Source: Alterileibacterium massiliense (GTDB taxonomy: Bacteria > Bacillota > Clostridia > Peptostreptococcales > Anaerovoracaceae). Taken from it: a stretch of DNA of 64,000 bases. The notes below the pieces were generated by a model. It worked only from the letters and a program-made list of their open reading frames with translations. It did no database searches and had not been told where the DNA came from. The stretch is from positions 193,765-257,764 of the forward strand of contig NZ_FNWE01000001.1 in NCBI RefSeq assembly GCF_900104645.1. Reading direction: 5' to 3'. The position numbers were made by a program, and so were the translations under genes. Each line of letters starts with the position of its first letter. Within the stretch, counting starts at the first letter, position 1. This document shows positions 48,318-57,571 of the stretch, in pieces.

Positions 48318-48348
48318 AGAGGAGAGATGATAATCCCTCCTCTTTTTT
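48318..48348 (+). terminator. Terminator of the repeat RNA
   Basis: AGAGGAG (48318-48324) pairs with CTCCTCT (48337-48343), followed by TTTTT. Confidence 0.8.
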
Positions 48349-48580
48349 GATATAATTTTAATGATTTAGGTTTTGTAGCAATTTAGATTGCCTTTTATAA
48401 TTTTTTTAAAAATGCAATGAAGAATATGTCAGGTAAGAAGGAAAAGAAACATCAGTTAAGGGGAGATGTAATATGTGGTCGGATTGGTCTTAGGATTGAA
48501 ACGGCTTTTTCTTTTGCCCAAATAATTGACTTTTGTTCTTATAAAAAGTATTATATAAGAATAAAAAGGCGGTTATATAA

Positions 48581-49180
48581 ATGACAAAACGAGAATTATT
48601 ATTAAATACAATTAAAGATAATAAAGGCATTATCACTACTAAAGAAGCATTGGAACTTGGTATTCATAAAGATATATTGAAAGAATTAACGCATAGACAT
48701 GAAATTATAAAAATAGCAGGAGGACTGTATGGACTTCCAAATGAAGAAATAGATGAATATATTTATTTTTCGCATAGAGTTCCAAAAGGGATTTTTTCTC
48801 ACGAGACTGCAGCCTATCTTCAGGGATTATCTACAAGAATGCCACTTATTTATGTTATGACAGTGCCTGCTGGAGATAATGTAAGTAGAATAAAAGCAAT
48901 GAGAGATGACATTATTTTTAAGTATAGCAAAAAAGAATATTATGATATAGGTAAAGAAAAAATAATCAATCCTTTTGGGAGAGAAATTTTTTCCTATGAT
49001 AAAGAAAGAACATTGTTAGATTTAATTAAGGACAAGAATAGAATTGACACAGGTATATTTAGTGAAGCTATAAAATTATATTTTGGAGGGGTAGATAAAG
49101 ATTTATTAAAACTCTCAAAATATGCTATTTGTATGAATATGGAAGAACAATTGAAAACATATACGGAGGTATTGCTATGA
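48581..49180 (+). CDS. abiEi: AbiEi-type antitoxin, second AbiE locus
   Basis: A 199-residue antitoxin of the AbiE system, clearly related to the one at 32675. It has a winged helix (ITTKEALELGIHKDILKELTHRHEIIKIAGGLYGL) and core SHETAAYLQGLSTRMPLIYVMTVPAGDN. It starts behind AAAAAGGCGG and overlaps the toxin start by 4 bp. No lesion is seen. Confidence 0.85.
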   Translation: MTKRELLLNTIKDNKGIITTKEALELGIHKDILKELTHRHEIIKIAGGLYGLPNEEIDEYIYFSHRVPKGIFSHETAAYLQGLSTRMPLIYVMTVPAGDNVSRIKAMRDDIIFKYSKKEYYDIGKEKIINPFGREIFSYDKERTLLDLIKDKNRIDTGIFSEAIKLYFGGVDKDLLKLSKYAICMNMEEQLKTYTEVLL

Positions 49181-50011
49181 AAACATCAGAGCAAATGAAG
49201 GGAGCAATTAGAAATATATCTAAAAAAACAGGAGCAAACCCAAATTCTTTGCTTCAGATGTGCTTGTTTGAAGGAATACTAGAAAAAATATCTAAATCTA
49301 AATATAGTGAAAATTTTATCTTAAAAGGTTGTCTGTTGATTTCTTCACTCATAGGAGTGGATATGCGTAGCACAATGGATATGGATAATACGATTAAAGG
49401 AATTCCAGTAAGCGAAGAAACTATAACCAAAATAATTAAAGAAATATTAGAAATTGAAATAGATGCTGATATTGAATACAAGTTAATTAAGTTATCTCCA
49501 ATCAGACAGAAAGATGTTTATGAAGGTTTCTGTGCCGGCATTTCCTGCAACTTTGGAAAAATCAATGCAAGTTTAAATATAGATATAACGACCGGAGATA
49601 TTATTACACCAAAGGAGATGAAATATTTATATTCAAAGATTTTAGAAGAAGGGACAATACCTATTATGACATATAATATTGAAACAATTATTGCCGAAAA
49701 ATTTGAAACAATATCAAGCAGAAATATTACAACAACAAGAGCAAGAGATTTTTATGATTTATATATGTTATATTCTATTTATAAAGATAAGATTGATGGT
49801 AAATCATTGAGAGAAGCCATAGAAAAAAAGTAAAAATAGAGGCTCATCAAAATCAGTTAATAAATATAGAGAGGTAACAGAATTACTCAAAGCCAGTGGA
49901 ACGACAAAAAGTTTATGGGAAAAATATATAAAAAGCAATCCATATGCAAAAGACATTAACTTTTTTGATACCTTAGCTGTATATGAAACCATAGGTAGCA
50001 TATTAGAATAA
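49177..50011 (+). pseudogene. abiEii: AbiEii-type toxin, frameshifted near the C-terminus
   Basis: The frame opens at ATG 49177 and runs 218 residues to 49833 with intact nucleotidyltransferase core (ENFILKGCLLISSLIG...STMDMDNTIKG) and IETIIAEKFETI. At a run of seven A near 49826 it goes out of frame. The next frame then reads KNRGSSKSVNKYREVTELLKASGTTKSLWEKYIK to 50011, the expected C-terminal helix bundle. One extra A explains it. The shorter protein keeps the active site but lacks the last 60 or so residues. A sequencing error in the A-run is possible. Confidence 0.75.
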
Positions 50012-50059
50012 AAAAGTATTTACAATTAAAATTATCACTGCTAAACAAAGGAACATATC

Positions 50060-50857
50060 ATGGGTCAAATTATCGAGTTTCCTGACATAAAAAAATTAAA
50101 GGAAAGTATCAAAGAGTTAAAGAAAACGCTTGGAGATTATGTGCTTGAGCGTGATAACCTTATATTAGTAGTTTGTGAGAATATAAATGCAGAGTACAAA
50201 CTTGAATTTGGTAGCCTTGAGTACAGCTTATATGAATCATATTGCAAATATCTCAGGTTACGCAGAAAAAAAGAAATGATTCAGGCAAAAAAGAATCGTC
50301 AAGAAAAAATAATATTGAGTGATATTGAATTGCAGCTCGATAGAGAATTTGTGGAATATAAGAAAAAGCTTGAGGAGAAGATTTCGGAAATCAACCGAGC
50401 TTTAGAACATTCAAAGATGGAAGCTCTTTCAGATGAAGATGAAGATGAGATTAAAAAATTATACAGGAAGATAGTTAAGGAACTGCACCCAGATCTTAAT
50501 CAAAAAATGACCGATGGAGAAAGAGAGCTTTTTTATCACGCAGCCCAGGCATATGAAAATGGAGATCTTAATACCATAAGAATGATATTTCAAATAGTTG
50601 ATAATGGCGACATGGAGGAAGATTTTCCATCATCTATAGAAGAATTACGAAAAGAGGAAGAGAGATTAAAGACTCTTGTTGAACAGATTCAAGAAGAAAT
50701 CGACCATATAAAAACAGTTCCACCTTATATATTAAAAAAATATGTTGAAGACGAAAAAGAAAAGTTAGAGAAAATACAAGAATTAAAGCAGGAGCTCATA
50801 AGCTTTCAGGATGCAATAAGGACAGAGGAAGAATATATAAATGACTTACTACAATGA
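50060..50857 (+). CDS. J-domain-like protein with coiled coils
   Basis: A 265-residue protein. A central segment EDEIKKLYRKIVKELHPDLNQKMTDGERELFYHAAQAYENGD (about residues 131-172) fits a J-domain with the HPD motif, which stimulates DnaK-type chaperones. Long charged coiled coils flank it on both sides (about 10-125 and 190-260). It overlaps the next gene by 17 bp. A HIRAN-domain gene follows, so the group may handle DNA or protein damage. Confidence 0.65.
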   Translation: MGQIIEFPDIKKLKESIKELKKTLGDYVLERDNLILVVCENINAEYKLEFGSLEYSLYESYCKYLRLRRKKEMIQAKKNRQEKIILSDIELQLDREFVEYKKKLEEKISEINRALEHSKMEALSDEDEDEIKKLYRKIVKELHPDLNQKMTDGERELFYHAAQAYENGDLNTIRMIFQIVDNGDMEEDFPSSIEELRKEEERLKTLVEQIQEEIDHIKTVPPYILKKYVEDEKEKLEKIQELKQELISFQDAIRTEEEYINDLLQ

Positions 50858-51383
50858 ATGGATTCGGGATAATATCTTTGTGATTGATATTCATGATATG
50901 AAAATTGGTAAATACAAGGGTGATAACTGTTTTATCATAGGGCATCATATTAGGGAGCAATACATAATAGATAATTCAGTAAAAAATCTTCTAAATGGCG
51001 GATTCAATTATTTTAATATTTTTGGCGAGCAGTCAAATTTATGGGCTAAAGCTATTGATATGCAGGCGATTGATCAAAATGTTGTAACGATTGAGAAAAG
51101 CAAAGTAGATAGAAATGCGATGCCGTATAATCTTGCAATGTACGCAACATTGGAACCTGAATCTAGGAACTTTGTTTTTTCTGATGATGAATATTTTACG
51201 GAGTATCTTATTGAAGATATGAATGATATATTCTCAGGAGAAACTCCTTTTACGCCTTATGATTGGCAAAAATTTAAGTGCGGGTTTGAATTTACATATA
51301 ATGGGAAAGATGCAATAGTTAGTATCTCTGACGATATTGTGGTTGGATTTCTTGGAGAAGAAAAGACATTCAAAACGATTTAA
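50841..51383 (+). CDS. Hypothetical protein, possibly ended early by a stop codon
   Basis: A 180-residue protein not recognised. It has mixed alpha/beta pattern with GKYKGDNCFIIGHHIREQYIIDN near the start. After the TAA at 51381-51383 the same frame continues GFNDKIFEGKSLVEIWEGLFSK to 51455, which looks like genuine protein. A premature stop or a read-through is therefore possible. It sits between the J-domain and HIRAN genes, overlapping the former. Confidence 0.5.
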   Translation: MTYYNEWIRDNIFVIDIHDMKIGKYKGDNCFIIGHHIREQYIIDNSVKNLLNGGFNYFNIFGEQSNLWAKAIDMQAIDQNVVTIEKSKVDRNAMPYNLAMYATLEPESRNFVFSDDEYFTEYLIEDMNDIFSGETPFTPYDWQKFKCGFEFTYNGKDAIVSISDDIVVGFLGEEKTFKTI

Positions 51384-51503
51384 AAGGGATTTAATGACAA
51401 GATCTTCGAAGGGAAAAGCCTAGTTGAAATTTGGGAAGGATTGTTTTCCAAATGAAGGAATCTATGTAAAAGTTATTAAATTGGATATTACTGAGGGGAA
51501 AAT

Positions 51504-51905
51504 ATGAATGATTTAGTAAATAAAGATCAGGGGAATCTTATTCAATATCTTATTGGAAAAGAATCGGGACTCACTATTCCTAAACCTTTCGAGCGTGATA
51601 TTTACCTTTTCGATACTTTTGTAGCAGGGACAACGCATATTGAAGATATTGAAATAATAGAGCCGTCGATAAATAAAGACGATAAGCTCGTATTTTACAG
51701 AGAAGCGGATAATCCTCATGACCCTCAAGCTATTTTAATTGAGACTGTTAAGGGAGAAAAAATCGGATATGTGCCAAGGCAGGATAATATAATTTTTTCA
51801 AGGTTAATGGATGCAGGTAAATCTATTTTTGGAAAAGTTATAGATAAAGAAAAACGAGGGAAATGGGTGAAGATAAAGATTAAAATATATTTACATGAGA
51901 GCTAG
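51504..51905 (+). CDS. HIRAN-domain protein
   Basis: A 133-residue protein. FDTFVAGTTHIEDIEIIEPSI, FYREADNPHDPQAILIE and KIGYVPRQDNIIFSRLMDAGKSIFGKV form a complete HIRAN domain, a module that recognises DNA 3' ends or damage when fused to helicases. Here it stands alone. AGGGGAAAAT precedes the ATG. It is the last gene of the J-domain group. Confidence 0.75.
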   Translation: MNDLVNKDQGNLIQYLIGKESGLTIPKPFERDIYLFDTFVAGTTHIEDIEIIEPSINKDDKLVFYREADNPHDPQAILIETVKGEKIGYVPRQDNIIFSRLMDAGKSIFGKVIDKEKRGKWVKIKIKIYLHES

Positions 51906-52003
51906 TATAAAATAAGCTTCCAATTATTTCTAAAAATAAAATAATAAAATCATCATAAAAAATATAAATATATAAAGAAAAAAGAGAAATAAAATTTAAA
52001 AGC

Positions 52004-52017
52004 GTTGTCATAACAAC
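52004..52017. promoter_or_regulatory. Crp/Fnr-type palindrome upstream of the DUF438 gene
   Basis: GTTGTCATAACAAC is exactly the reverse complement of the site at 54230-54243 in front of the Crp/Fnr regulator and hcp. Neither the promoter elements nor the rest of the 283-bp gap (51906-52188) is clear. Confidence 0.7.
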
Positions 52018-52188
52018 AGAACTATCTGCGGTGTGCATATATAATTACCACATAAAACAAGTATTAAACAAGAAAAAACAAGCATCAAATAAGCTCCAAA
52101 CAAGTATCAAATAAAATTATAAAGCATGAAATTAGGATAATAATAGTATTAAATTTGTATGCAGTTAATGCGGGTAAGGAGGAAAATA

Positions 52189-53370
52189 ATGAATAAAGAT
52201 ATAAAGAAAGATATAGTTTTTGATTCAGACAGCCGAAAGGAGGAATTGAAGAAATACCTGAAAAGGTTAGGAAATGGAGAAAATATTGAAGATGTGCGAT
52301 CTGACTTTGTTAAAGAATTTAGCAGTGTAAATGCCACAGAAATCATGGAAGCAGAGCAAGAACTTTTGAAAGAGGGGATGCCACTAGATGAGGTTAAAAG
52401 GCTTTGCGATGTTCATTCTGCACTTTTTCATCATGGCGAAAATAATCAAAATGAAGAAGAAAAAGACTATACTGACAAAAATGAAAAGGCAGAAAGGCTG
52501 AAGCAGATTAAGGGACATCCATTATATACATTTTCCAAGGAAAATCTTGCACTAAAGGAGATTATAAAAGAATATAAAAATGAAAGAGATCAAAAATTAT
52601 TTACAAAGCTTAGAGAGGTATCTACCCATTATGCCAAAAAGGGAGATTTGCTCTATCCTAATCTCAAGGTAAGATATGGAATTTCAGGACCTTCCGATGT
52701 CATGTGGACGGTTGATGATGAAATTAGAGATGAGTTTGGTAAGCTTGCTAAAGAGGAGGCTACTGGAGAAGCTTGGAATAAACGGTTTGAATCGAATATA
52801 GCTAGAATTGAAGAGATGATTTATAAGGAGGAAAACATATTATTTCCAATTTGTGCAGTCAATTTTAGCGAGGACGAATGGTACTCCATATACCATGACT
52901 CCAAGGATTACGATATTTGCTTTGGTATAGAAAATGAAATATGGCAGGATGCTGAGAAAAAGATGTCTGAAAAAGAAGAGATTAAAGCTGGTGAGGTAGT
53001 ACTACCTGGTGGACATATGAGCATACCTCAGCTAAGAGCCCTGCTAAACACTATTCCACTTGAGATTACCTTCATAGATGATAAGAATATAAATAGATTT
53101 TTTAATGAGGGACCCAAGGGATTTAAGCGTCCTAGCATGGCAATAGATAGAGATGTTTTTTCATGCCACCCTCCTAAGATTGAGCCTATGGTGAGAAAAA
53201 TTATAGATGATTTTAGAAGCGGAGAAAAAGATACAGTTGAGATATGGATGGAAAAAGCCAGCAGAACTGTCCTCGTTAAATACATGGCTGTACGAGATTT
53301 TGAAGATAATTACTTAGGCACAATGGAAATAGTTCAAGATATGGAATTTGCAAAAGAGCATTTTAATTAA
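52189..53370 (+). CDS. DUF438 protein with hemerythrin and PAS-like domains
   Basis: A 393-residue protein. The N-terminal DUF438 domain (about 10-85, ending LCDVHSALFHHGE) precedes a hemerythrin HHE-type region (GHPLYTFSKENLALKEII...STHYAKKGDLLYPNL...EENILFP), with di-iron ligands among these His and Glu. The C-terminal PAS-like domain includes ALLNTIPLEITFIDDKNINRFFNE and FSCHPP. Such proteins are linked to nitric-oxide or oxygen response. The ATG at 52189 follows AAGGAGG. It shares its upstream palindrome with hcp. Confidence 0.8.
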   Translation: MNKDIKKDIVFDSDSRKEELKKYLKRLGNGENIEDVRSDFVKEFSSVNATEIMEAEQELLKEGMPLDEVKRLCDVHSALFHHGENNQNEEEKDYTDKNEKAERLKQIKGHPLYTFSKENLALKEIIKEYKNERDQKLFTKLREVSTHYAKKGDLLYPNLKVRYGISGPSDVMWTVDDEIRDEFGKLAKEEATGEAWNKRFESNIARIEEMIYKEENILFPICAVNFSEDEWYSIYHDSKDYDICFGIENEIWQDAEKKMSEKEEIKAGEVVLPGGHMSIPQLRALLNTIPLEITFIDDKNINRFFNEGPKGFKRPSMAIDRDVFSCHPPKIEPMVRKIIDDFRSGEKDTVEIWMEKASRTVLVKYMAVRDFEDNYLGTMEIVQDMEFAKEHFN

Positions 53371-53538
53371 AAATCCATATAAAAATTTAATATAAGGAAT
53401 AAAGATATTATTATAAATAAAAAAGATAAAGAATAAAAAGATAAAAACAAAATTAAACAATCAATAAAATTATTAAAATCATACAAGTAATACAAGTTTT
53501 CTGCCTATAAAATAGTGAGTATTTTTCTATCAATGATT

Positions 53539-54213
53539 CTATCTTTGATTAAAATATTCACTATTTAATTTAAAAAAATTCTTTTTATAATCAATTATGC
53601 CGGATTTTTTTAATTTGCTTAATTCAGCAGATAGTGCACTTCTATTTACGCCAAGATAATCTGAAAGCTCCTGACGATTAAATGGAATATAAAACTCCAG
53701 CTCATCATTTACTATAGCTTGCTCAGTCAGATACGAAATAATTCTGTCCTTTAAACGCCATGAGCCTATATGAAGCATACGGCTTGATAGATTTAGACTT
53801 TTTTGAGCAAATATTTTAAGAAGATTATTAAGAAGCCTTCTGTGGTAGGTGCAATTTTCATCACATAGATTTATCAATTTATTAAAATTTATAAATAGGA
53901 TTTCAGAATTTTCGGAAGCGACTGCGTCGCAGATTAATTTTTTATGAGGAATAGCGGCATAGTTTTCTGCAAACATTTCGCCCTTTTCAATGTGACCAAG
54001 TATTTGACTATATCCATGATAAAAATTGATAACTATATTTACACTTCCTGATTCTACAATACATATATCAGATACCTCATCACCTGCATATAATATAATC
54101 TCTCCTTTTTTAAATTTTCTTTCCTTAGCATTTAAGCATTCCAAGATATATTTTATATCATCTTCCTCTATGCCTTGAAATAAAGGGGATTTGGAAATGA
54201 TAAAAAAATTCAT
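53539..54213 (-). CDS. Crp/Fnr-family regulator (HcpR-like)
   Basis: A 224-residue regulator. The cyclic-nucleotide-binding-like domain (KKGEIILYAGDEVSDICIVESGSVNIVI) fills the first 120 residues. A winged HTH (FNRQELSDYLGVNRSALSAELSKLKKSGIIDYKKN) closes it. It is divergent from hcp with the palindrome GTTGTTATGACAAC between them. It is likely an HcpR-type activator of nitrosative-stress genes, possibly with bound haem or Fe-S, which cannot be seen. Confidence 0.82.
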   Translation of the reverse strand: MNFFIISKSPLFQGIEEDDIKYILECLNAKERKFKKGEIILYAGDEVSDICIVESGSVNIVINFYHGYSQILGHIEKGEMFAENYAAIPHKKLICDAVASENSEILFINFNKLINLCDENCTYHRRLLNNLLKIFAQKSLNLSSRMLHIGSWRLKDRIISYLTEQAIVNDELEFYIPFNRQELSDYLGVNRSALSAELSKLKKSGIIDYKKNFFKLNSEYFNQR

Positions 54214-54229
54214 AAAACTCTCCTTAATC

Positions 54230-54243
54230 GTTGTTATGACAAC
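54230..54243. promoter_or_regulatory. Crp/Fnr-type palindrome between regulator and hcp
   Basis: GTTGTTATGACAAC has perfect 5-bp arms. It lies 17 bp upstream of the regulator start and 68 bp upstream of hcp, with a TATAAT-like box near 54264-54271 on the hcp side. Identical (inverted) at 52004-52017. Confidence 0.75.
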
Positions 54244-54311
54244 ATAATTCCTATTTTTATTATATTATAATCAAATCACACAGTAAATAGAAAAAGAAAG
54301 GTGGGTTGATT

Positions 54312-55955
54312 ATGTGTAATAATGATATGTTTTGTTTTCAATGTCAGGAAACAGCAAAAGGCAAGGGATGTACAAAAGCTGGCGTTTGTGGTAAGAGCCC
54401 AGAAGTTGCAGGAATGCAAGATTTACTAATTTATGTAACAAAAGGTCTTTCGTGTGTTACGACAAGGTTAAGAAAAGAGGGAAAGTCTATTGATAAGGAC
54501 ATTAACCATCTAATTACAAATAATTTATTCGTAACAATTACAAATGCAAATTTCGACAAGGAATCAATAGTTGGATATATTGAAAAAACAATAAATATTA
54601 AAGAAGAAATGATTTCCAAGTTAGATAATAAAGATAAATTACCTAAGGCAGCTTATCTAAGCGGAGATAGGAGTATGTTTGATTTATTTGCGAAATCAGA
54701 TGCAGTAGGAGTATGTTCTACTCAAGATGAAGATGTGAGAAGTCTTCGTGAAATGATTACATATGGATTAAAAGGACTTGCTGCATATATTAAACATTCA
54801 AATGTACTAATGAAGGATAATGAGGAAATTGATGAATTTATTCAATCAGCTTTGGGGAAAATATTAGATGATTCTCTTGGTATAGAGGAGCTCCTGAAAT
54901 TGACACTTGAAACAGGAGAATATGGAGTCAAAGGAATGGCACTTCTTGATTCTGCAAATTGTGGAACATATGGAAATCCTGAAATAACAGAAGTCAATAT
55001 AGGAGTAGGGGAAAATCCCGGGATACTTGTATCTGGACACGATCTTAGAGATATTGAAATGTTGCTTAAACAGACTGAAGGAACAGGGATTGATATTTAT
55101 ACACATTCAGAGATGCTCCCTGCACATTATTATCCTAGATTAAAAAAGTATAAACATCTTATAGGCAACTACGGTAATGCGTGGTGGAAACAGAGAGAAG
55201 AGTTTGAAAAATTTAATGGTCCTATTCTTATGACTACAAATTGTATAGTTCCTCCATTAGATAGTTACAAAGAAAGGATGTGGACTACAGGAACTGCTGG
55301 TTATGCAGGGTGTAAGCATATAGATGGAGAATATGGTAGTGAGAAAGATTTTTCAAAGATTATAGAACAAGCAAAAAAATGTAAACCTCCAGTTGAGATT
55401 GAGGAGGGTAGTTTAATAGGAGGATTTGCACATGAACAAGTATTTGCTTTGGCTGATAAGATTGTAGATGCTGTAAAATCTGGAAAAATCCGCAAATTTA
55501 TCGTTATGGGCGGTTGTGATGGTAGAATGAAATCAAGGAATTACTATACAGAATTTGCTAAAAAGCTTCCAAACGATGTTGTTATACTAACCGCTGGTTG
55601 TGCAAAGTATAAATATAATAAGCTAAATCTTGGTAGCATTGATGGAATACCTAGAGTTTTAGATGCGGGACAATGTAACGATTCATATTCACTTGCTCTT
55701 ATAGCACTTAAACTAAAAGAAATATTTAACTTAAATGATATTAATGATTTACCAATTGAGTTTAATATTGCGTGGTATGAACAAAAAGCGGTAATTGTCC
55801 TTCTAGCACTTTTATATCTAGGAATAAAAAATATTCATCTAGGACCTACACTTCCAGCTTTTCTATCTCCTAACATAACAAATATTTTGGTTAATAAGTT
55901 TGGAATAGCCGGAATTAGTACGCCTGAGCAAGATATAGAAATATTATTAAGCTAA
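54312..55955 (+). CDS. hcp: Hybrid-cluster protein / hydroxylamine reductase
   Basis: A 547-residue protein that reduces nitric oxide or hydroxylamine in anaerobes. The N-terminal 4Fe cluster ligands are in [15 protein letters not shown] and CGK. Hybrid-cluster ligands appear in [33 protein letters not shown] and [10 protein letters not shown]. Full length for the class lacking an N-terminal extension. The ATG at 54312 is chosen for GAAAGGTGGG spacing; TTG 54306 is an alternative. Divergent from the Crp/Fnr regulator that presumably controls it. Confidence 0.93.
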   Translation: MCNNDMFCFQCQETAKGKGCTKAGVCGKSPEVAGMQDLLIYVTKGLSCVTTRLRKEGKSIDKDINHLITNNLFVTITNANFDKESIVGYIEKTINIKEEMISKLDNKDKLPKAAYLSGDRSMFDLFAKSDAVGVCSTQDEDVRSLREMITYGLKGLAAYIKHSNVLMKDNEEIDEFIQSALGKILDDSLGIEELLKLTLETGEYGVKGMALLDSANCGTYGNPEITEVNIGVGENPGILVSGHDLRDIEMLLKQTEGTGIDIYTHSEMLPAHYYPRLKKYKHLIGNYGNAWWKQREEFEKFNGPILMTTNCIVPPLDSYKERMWTTGTAGYAGCKHIDGEYGSEKDFSKIIEQAKKCKPPVEIEEGSLIGGFAHEQVFALADKIVDAVKSGKIRKFIVMGGCDGRMKSRNYYTEFAKKLPNDVVILTAGCAKYKYNKLNLGSIDGIPRVLDAGQCNDSYSLALIALKLKEIFNLNDINDLPIEFNIAWYEQKAVIVLLALLYLGIKNIHLGPTLPAFLSPNITNILVNKFGIAGISTPEQDIEILLS

Positions 55956-55996
55956 AATATGATATAAATAATTCGCAAAATTTAACAATCACAAGA

Positions 55997-56025
55997 ATGA
56001 GAGCGTCTTTGGAGCTCTCATTTTT
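55997..56025 (+). terminator. Terminator of hcp
   Basis: ATGAGAGC pairs with GCTCTCAT, followed by TTTTG. Confidence 0.75.
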
Positions 56026-56221
56026 GTTATAATAGATTGATAGTTTTTATTATGAATAGTAAAATGTATTTCGTAAATGAATTTTAAATAAATTATTGAA
56101 AAAATGTAAGATAATTATATATTAATTATAAAAAATATCGGGAAATAATAAAAAATCAAAATAAGTAAAAATGATATAAAGAAATTGTAATATAATATTT
56201 GTGAGATTAATAGGAGTTAAG

Positions 56222-56611
56222 ATGAGCGATAGATCAGAAAGAGCAGTTTTATTAAAACAAGGTAAATCCAACTGTGCACAGGCTGTAGCACTTGCTTTTA
56301 GCGATATAACTCACATGAGTGAAGAAGATATTTTCAAAATTACTCAGGCATTTGGAGGAGGGCTTGGCGGAATGGACGGTCACTGCGGAGCAATATCCGG
56401 AGCTGCTGTCATAATTGGGCTTTTATATGATGATAAAAAAACTGCTATGATGAAAATTAGAAATATTTCAGAGGCTTTCAAAGATAGAAATGAGACCTTG
56501 ATATGTAGGGAATTAAAGGGAATAGATACGGGAGAGGCAAAAAGGTCTTGCGATGACTGCGTTAGAGATGCCGTAGAATTTCTTGAAAAAGAGCTAAGGG
56601 ATCTTTGCTAA
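56222..56611 (+). CDS. C_GCAxxG_C_C family protein (possible redox protein)
   Basis: A 129-residue protein with the cysteine signature of this family: SNCAQAVALAF, then GGLGGMDGHCGAISGAAVIIGL, and SCDDCVRDAVEFLE. The spaced cysteines suggest a redox or metal role, not shown experimentally to my knowledge. The ATG at 56222 follows AGGAG. It is a single gene flanked by AT-rich gaps (55956-56221 holds the hcp terminator and nothing else recognisable). Confidence 0.8.
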   Translation: MSDRSERAVLLKQGKSNCAQAVALAFSDITHMSEEDIFKITQAFGGGLGGMDGHCGAISGAAVIIGLLYDDKKTAMMKIRNISEAFKDRNETLICRELKGIDTGEAKRSCDDCVRDAVEFLEKELRDLC

Positions 56612-56717
56612 AAACTTTTTATCAAGCCTAAGTTGCTACAAATTAAGAGATATTGAGAGATTATGAATATAAATTAAAGAGATTATGAATAAAAACTAAG
56701 GCGATACGGGTGATATT

Positions 56718-57269
56718 ATGTATGTTTTAGAACTTGAGCAATCTGGAAATCTTACTGAAATAGGAGTCTTTGATACAATTGAAGATGGAAGGAAATTTGT
56801 ATCTAAGATAGATGGATATGAGATTTCTATAGAAGATGGCTTTACTTATGAATACATTAATAGAGATAAATTGCCCAAATATATGGAAATTTCTTTTAAG
56901 GGGAATTTAGTTCCATTTTCAAAATTCATGTTTGAAAATAATGAGAGAATTTCAATTATATGGAAAGAAATTCCAAATCTATCTAGTGCTGGAGAGGGTC
57001 TTGTGCCCGGCTCTATCAGGGTTGATGCTTATATGATTGAAAATAATGAAGCTGAAAATTATATTAAAGATCGTGAGCAAAAATATGAGGAAGCCAAGGC
57101 ATATCTTGAAGAAAGAGGATATTCTATTGAAAGAGCATATCAGGGTTCTGAGGACGGCGAAGCTATTATATATAAGGCGAGAGAAGAAGATGATTGGCAT
57201 TTTCTCACGCATATGGACCCAAGCTTCCTAGAATTAAATGTAAAAGAATTGATTGATGAGATTATTTAG
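56718..57269 (+). CDS. Hypothetical protein, acidic
   Basis: A 183-residue soluble acidic protein not recognised. It contains DTIEDGRKFVSKIDGYEISIEDGFTYEYINRDKLP in the N-terminal half and a helical C-terminus with EAKAYLEERGYSIERAY. It has no signal peptide and stands alone behind GATACGGGTGATATT. No function is proposed. Confidence 0.55.
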   Translation: MYVLELEQSGNLTEIGVFDTIEDGRKFVSKIDGYEISIEDGFTYEYINRDKLPKYMEISFKGNLVPFSKFMFENNERISIIWKEIPNLSSAGEGLVPGSIRVDAYMIENNEAENYIKDREQKYEEAKAYLEERGYSIERAYQGSEDGEAIIYKAREEDDWHFLTHMDPSFLELNVKELIDEII

Positions 57270-57318
57270 ATGTTTTAAAGGGAGAAATATAGAATTATAA
57301 TAATATGAAATATTATTG

Positions 57319-57342
57319 ACCCTATAAAGGGGTTATTTTTTT
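57319..57342 (+). terminator. Weak terminator candidate
   Basis: A short ACCC/GGGT stem is followed by TATTTTTTT. Confidence 0.4.
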
Positions 57343-57492
57343 AGCAAAATTTTGGCAAAATATCAATTTATCCAACATAAAGAAGTCGAAGAAAATGAAA
57401 TTAAAATTAAACATAAGTATCAAGATTATTAGAAGATTTACAAACAAGAAATTATGAAAAAATAATGGTTGGTATAGCGGATAAAATAATTG

Positions 57493-57523
57493 TTGACAAA
57501 AAACTATTGGGGGGGGGTACAAT
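57493..57523 (+). promoter_or_regulatory. Promoter with a nine-G run in the spacer (possible phase switch)
   Basis: TTGACA (57493-57498) and TACAAT (57518-57523) enclose a spacer of 19 bp containing nine consecutive G (57509-57517). Two fewer G would give the optimal 17 bp. Slippage at such tracts is a known phase-variation mechanism. It lies about 50 bp upstream of the lipoprotein gene. Confidence 0.7.
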
Positions 57524-57571
57524 AAAACTGTGAATTTTTAGTGTATTTTTAACAAAATTATGGAGGAGAAA

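Larger units (their letters stand above)
48209..48348 (+). ncRNA. Tandem-repeat RNA resembling a type III antitoxin, no toxin found
   Basis: The unit is promoter, three direct 33-bp repeats and a terminator, making a transcript of about 140 nt. The layout is that of ToxI/CptI/TenpI antitoxin RNAs. In those systems a toxin gene of about 170 codons follows the terminator; here no such frame exists between 48349 and 48580. CCC/GGG arms inside each repeat could form a hairpin. It is either an orphan antitoxin or another repeat RNA. Confidence 0.5.

Noticed and set aside
48495-48512. GGATTGAAAC, resembling the end of a type I CRISPR repeat
   Set aside because: It occurs once only, with no repeat-spacer array on either side.
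57037-57231. 64-residue plus-strand frame overlapping the gene at 56718
   Set aside because: It lies out of frame within a longer, better supported gene.
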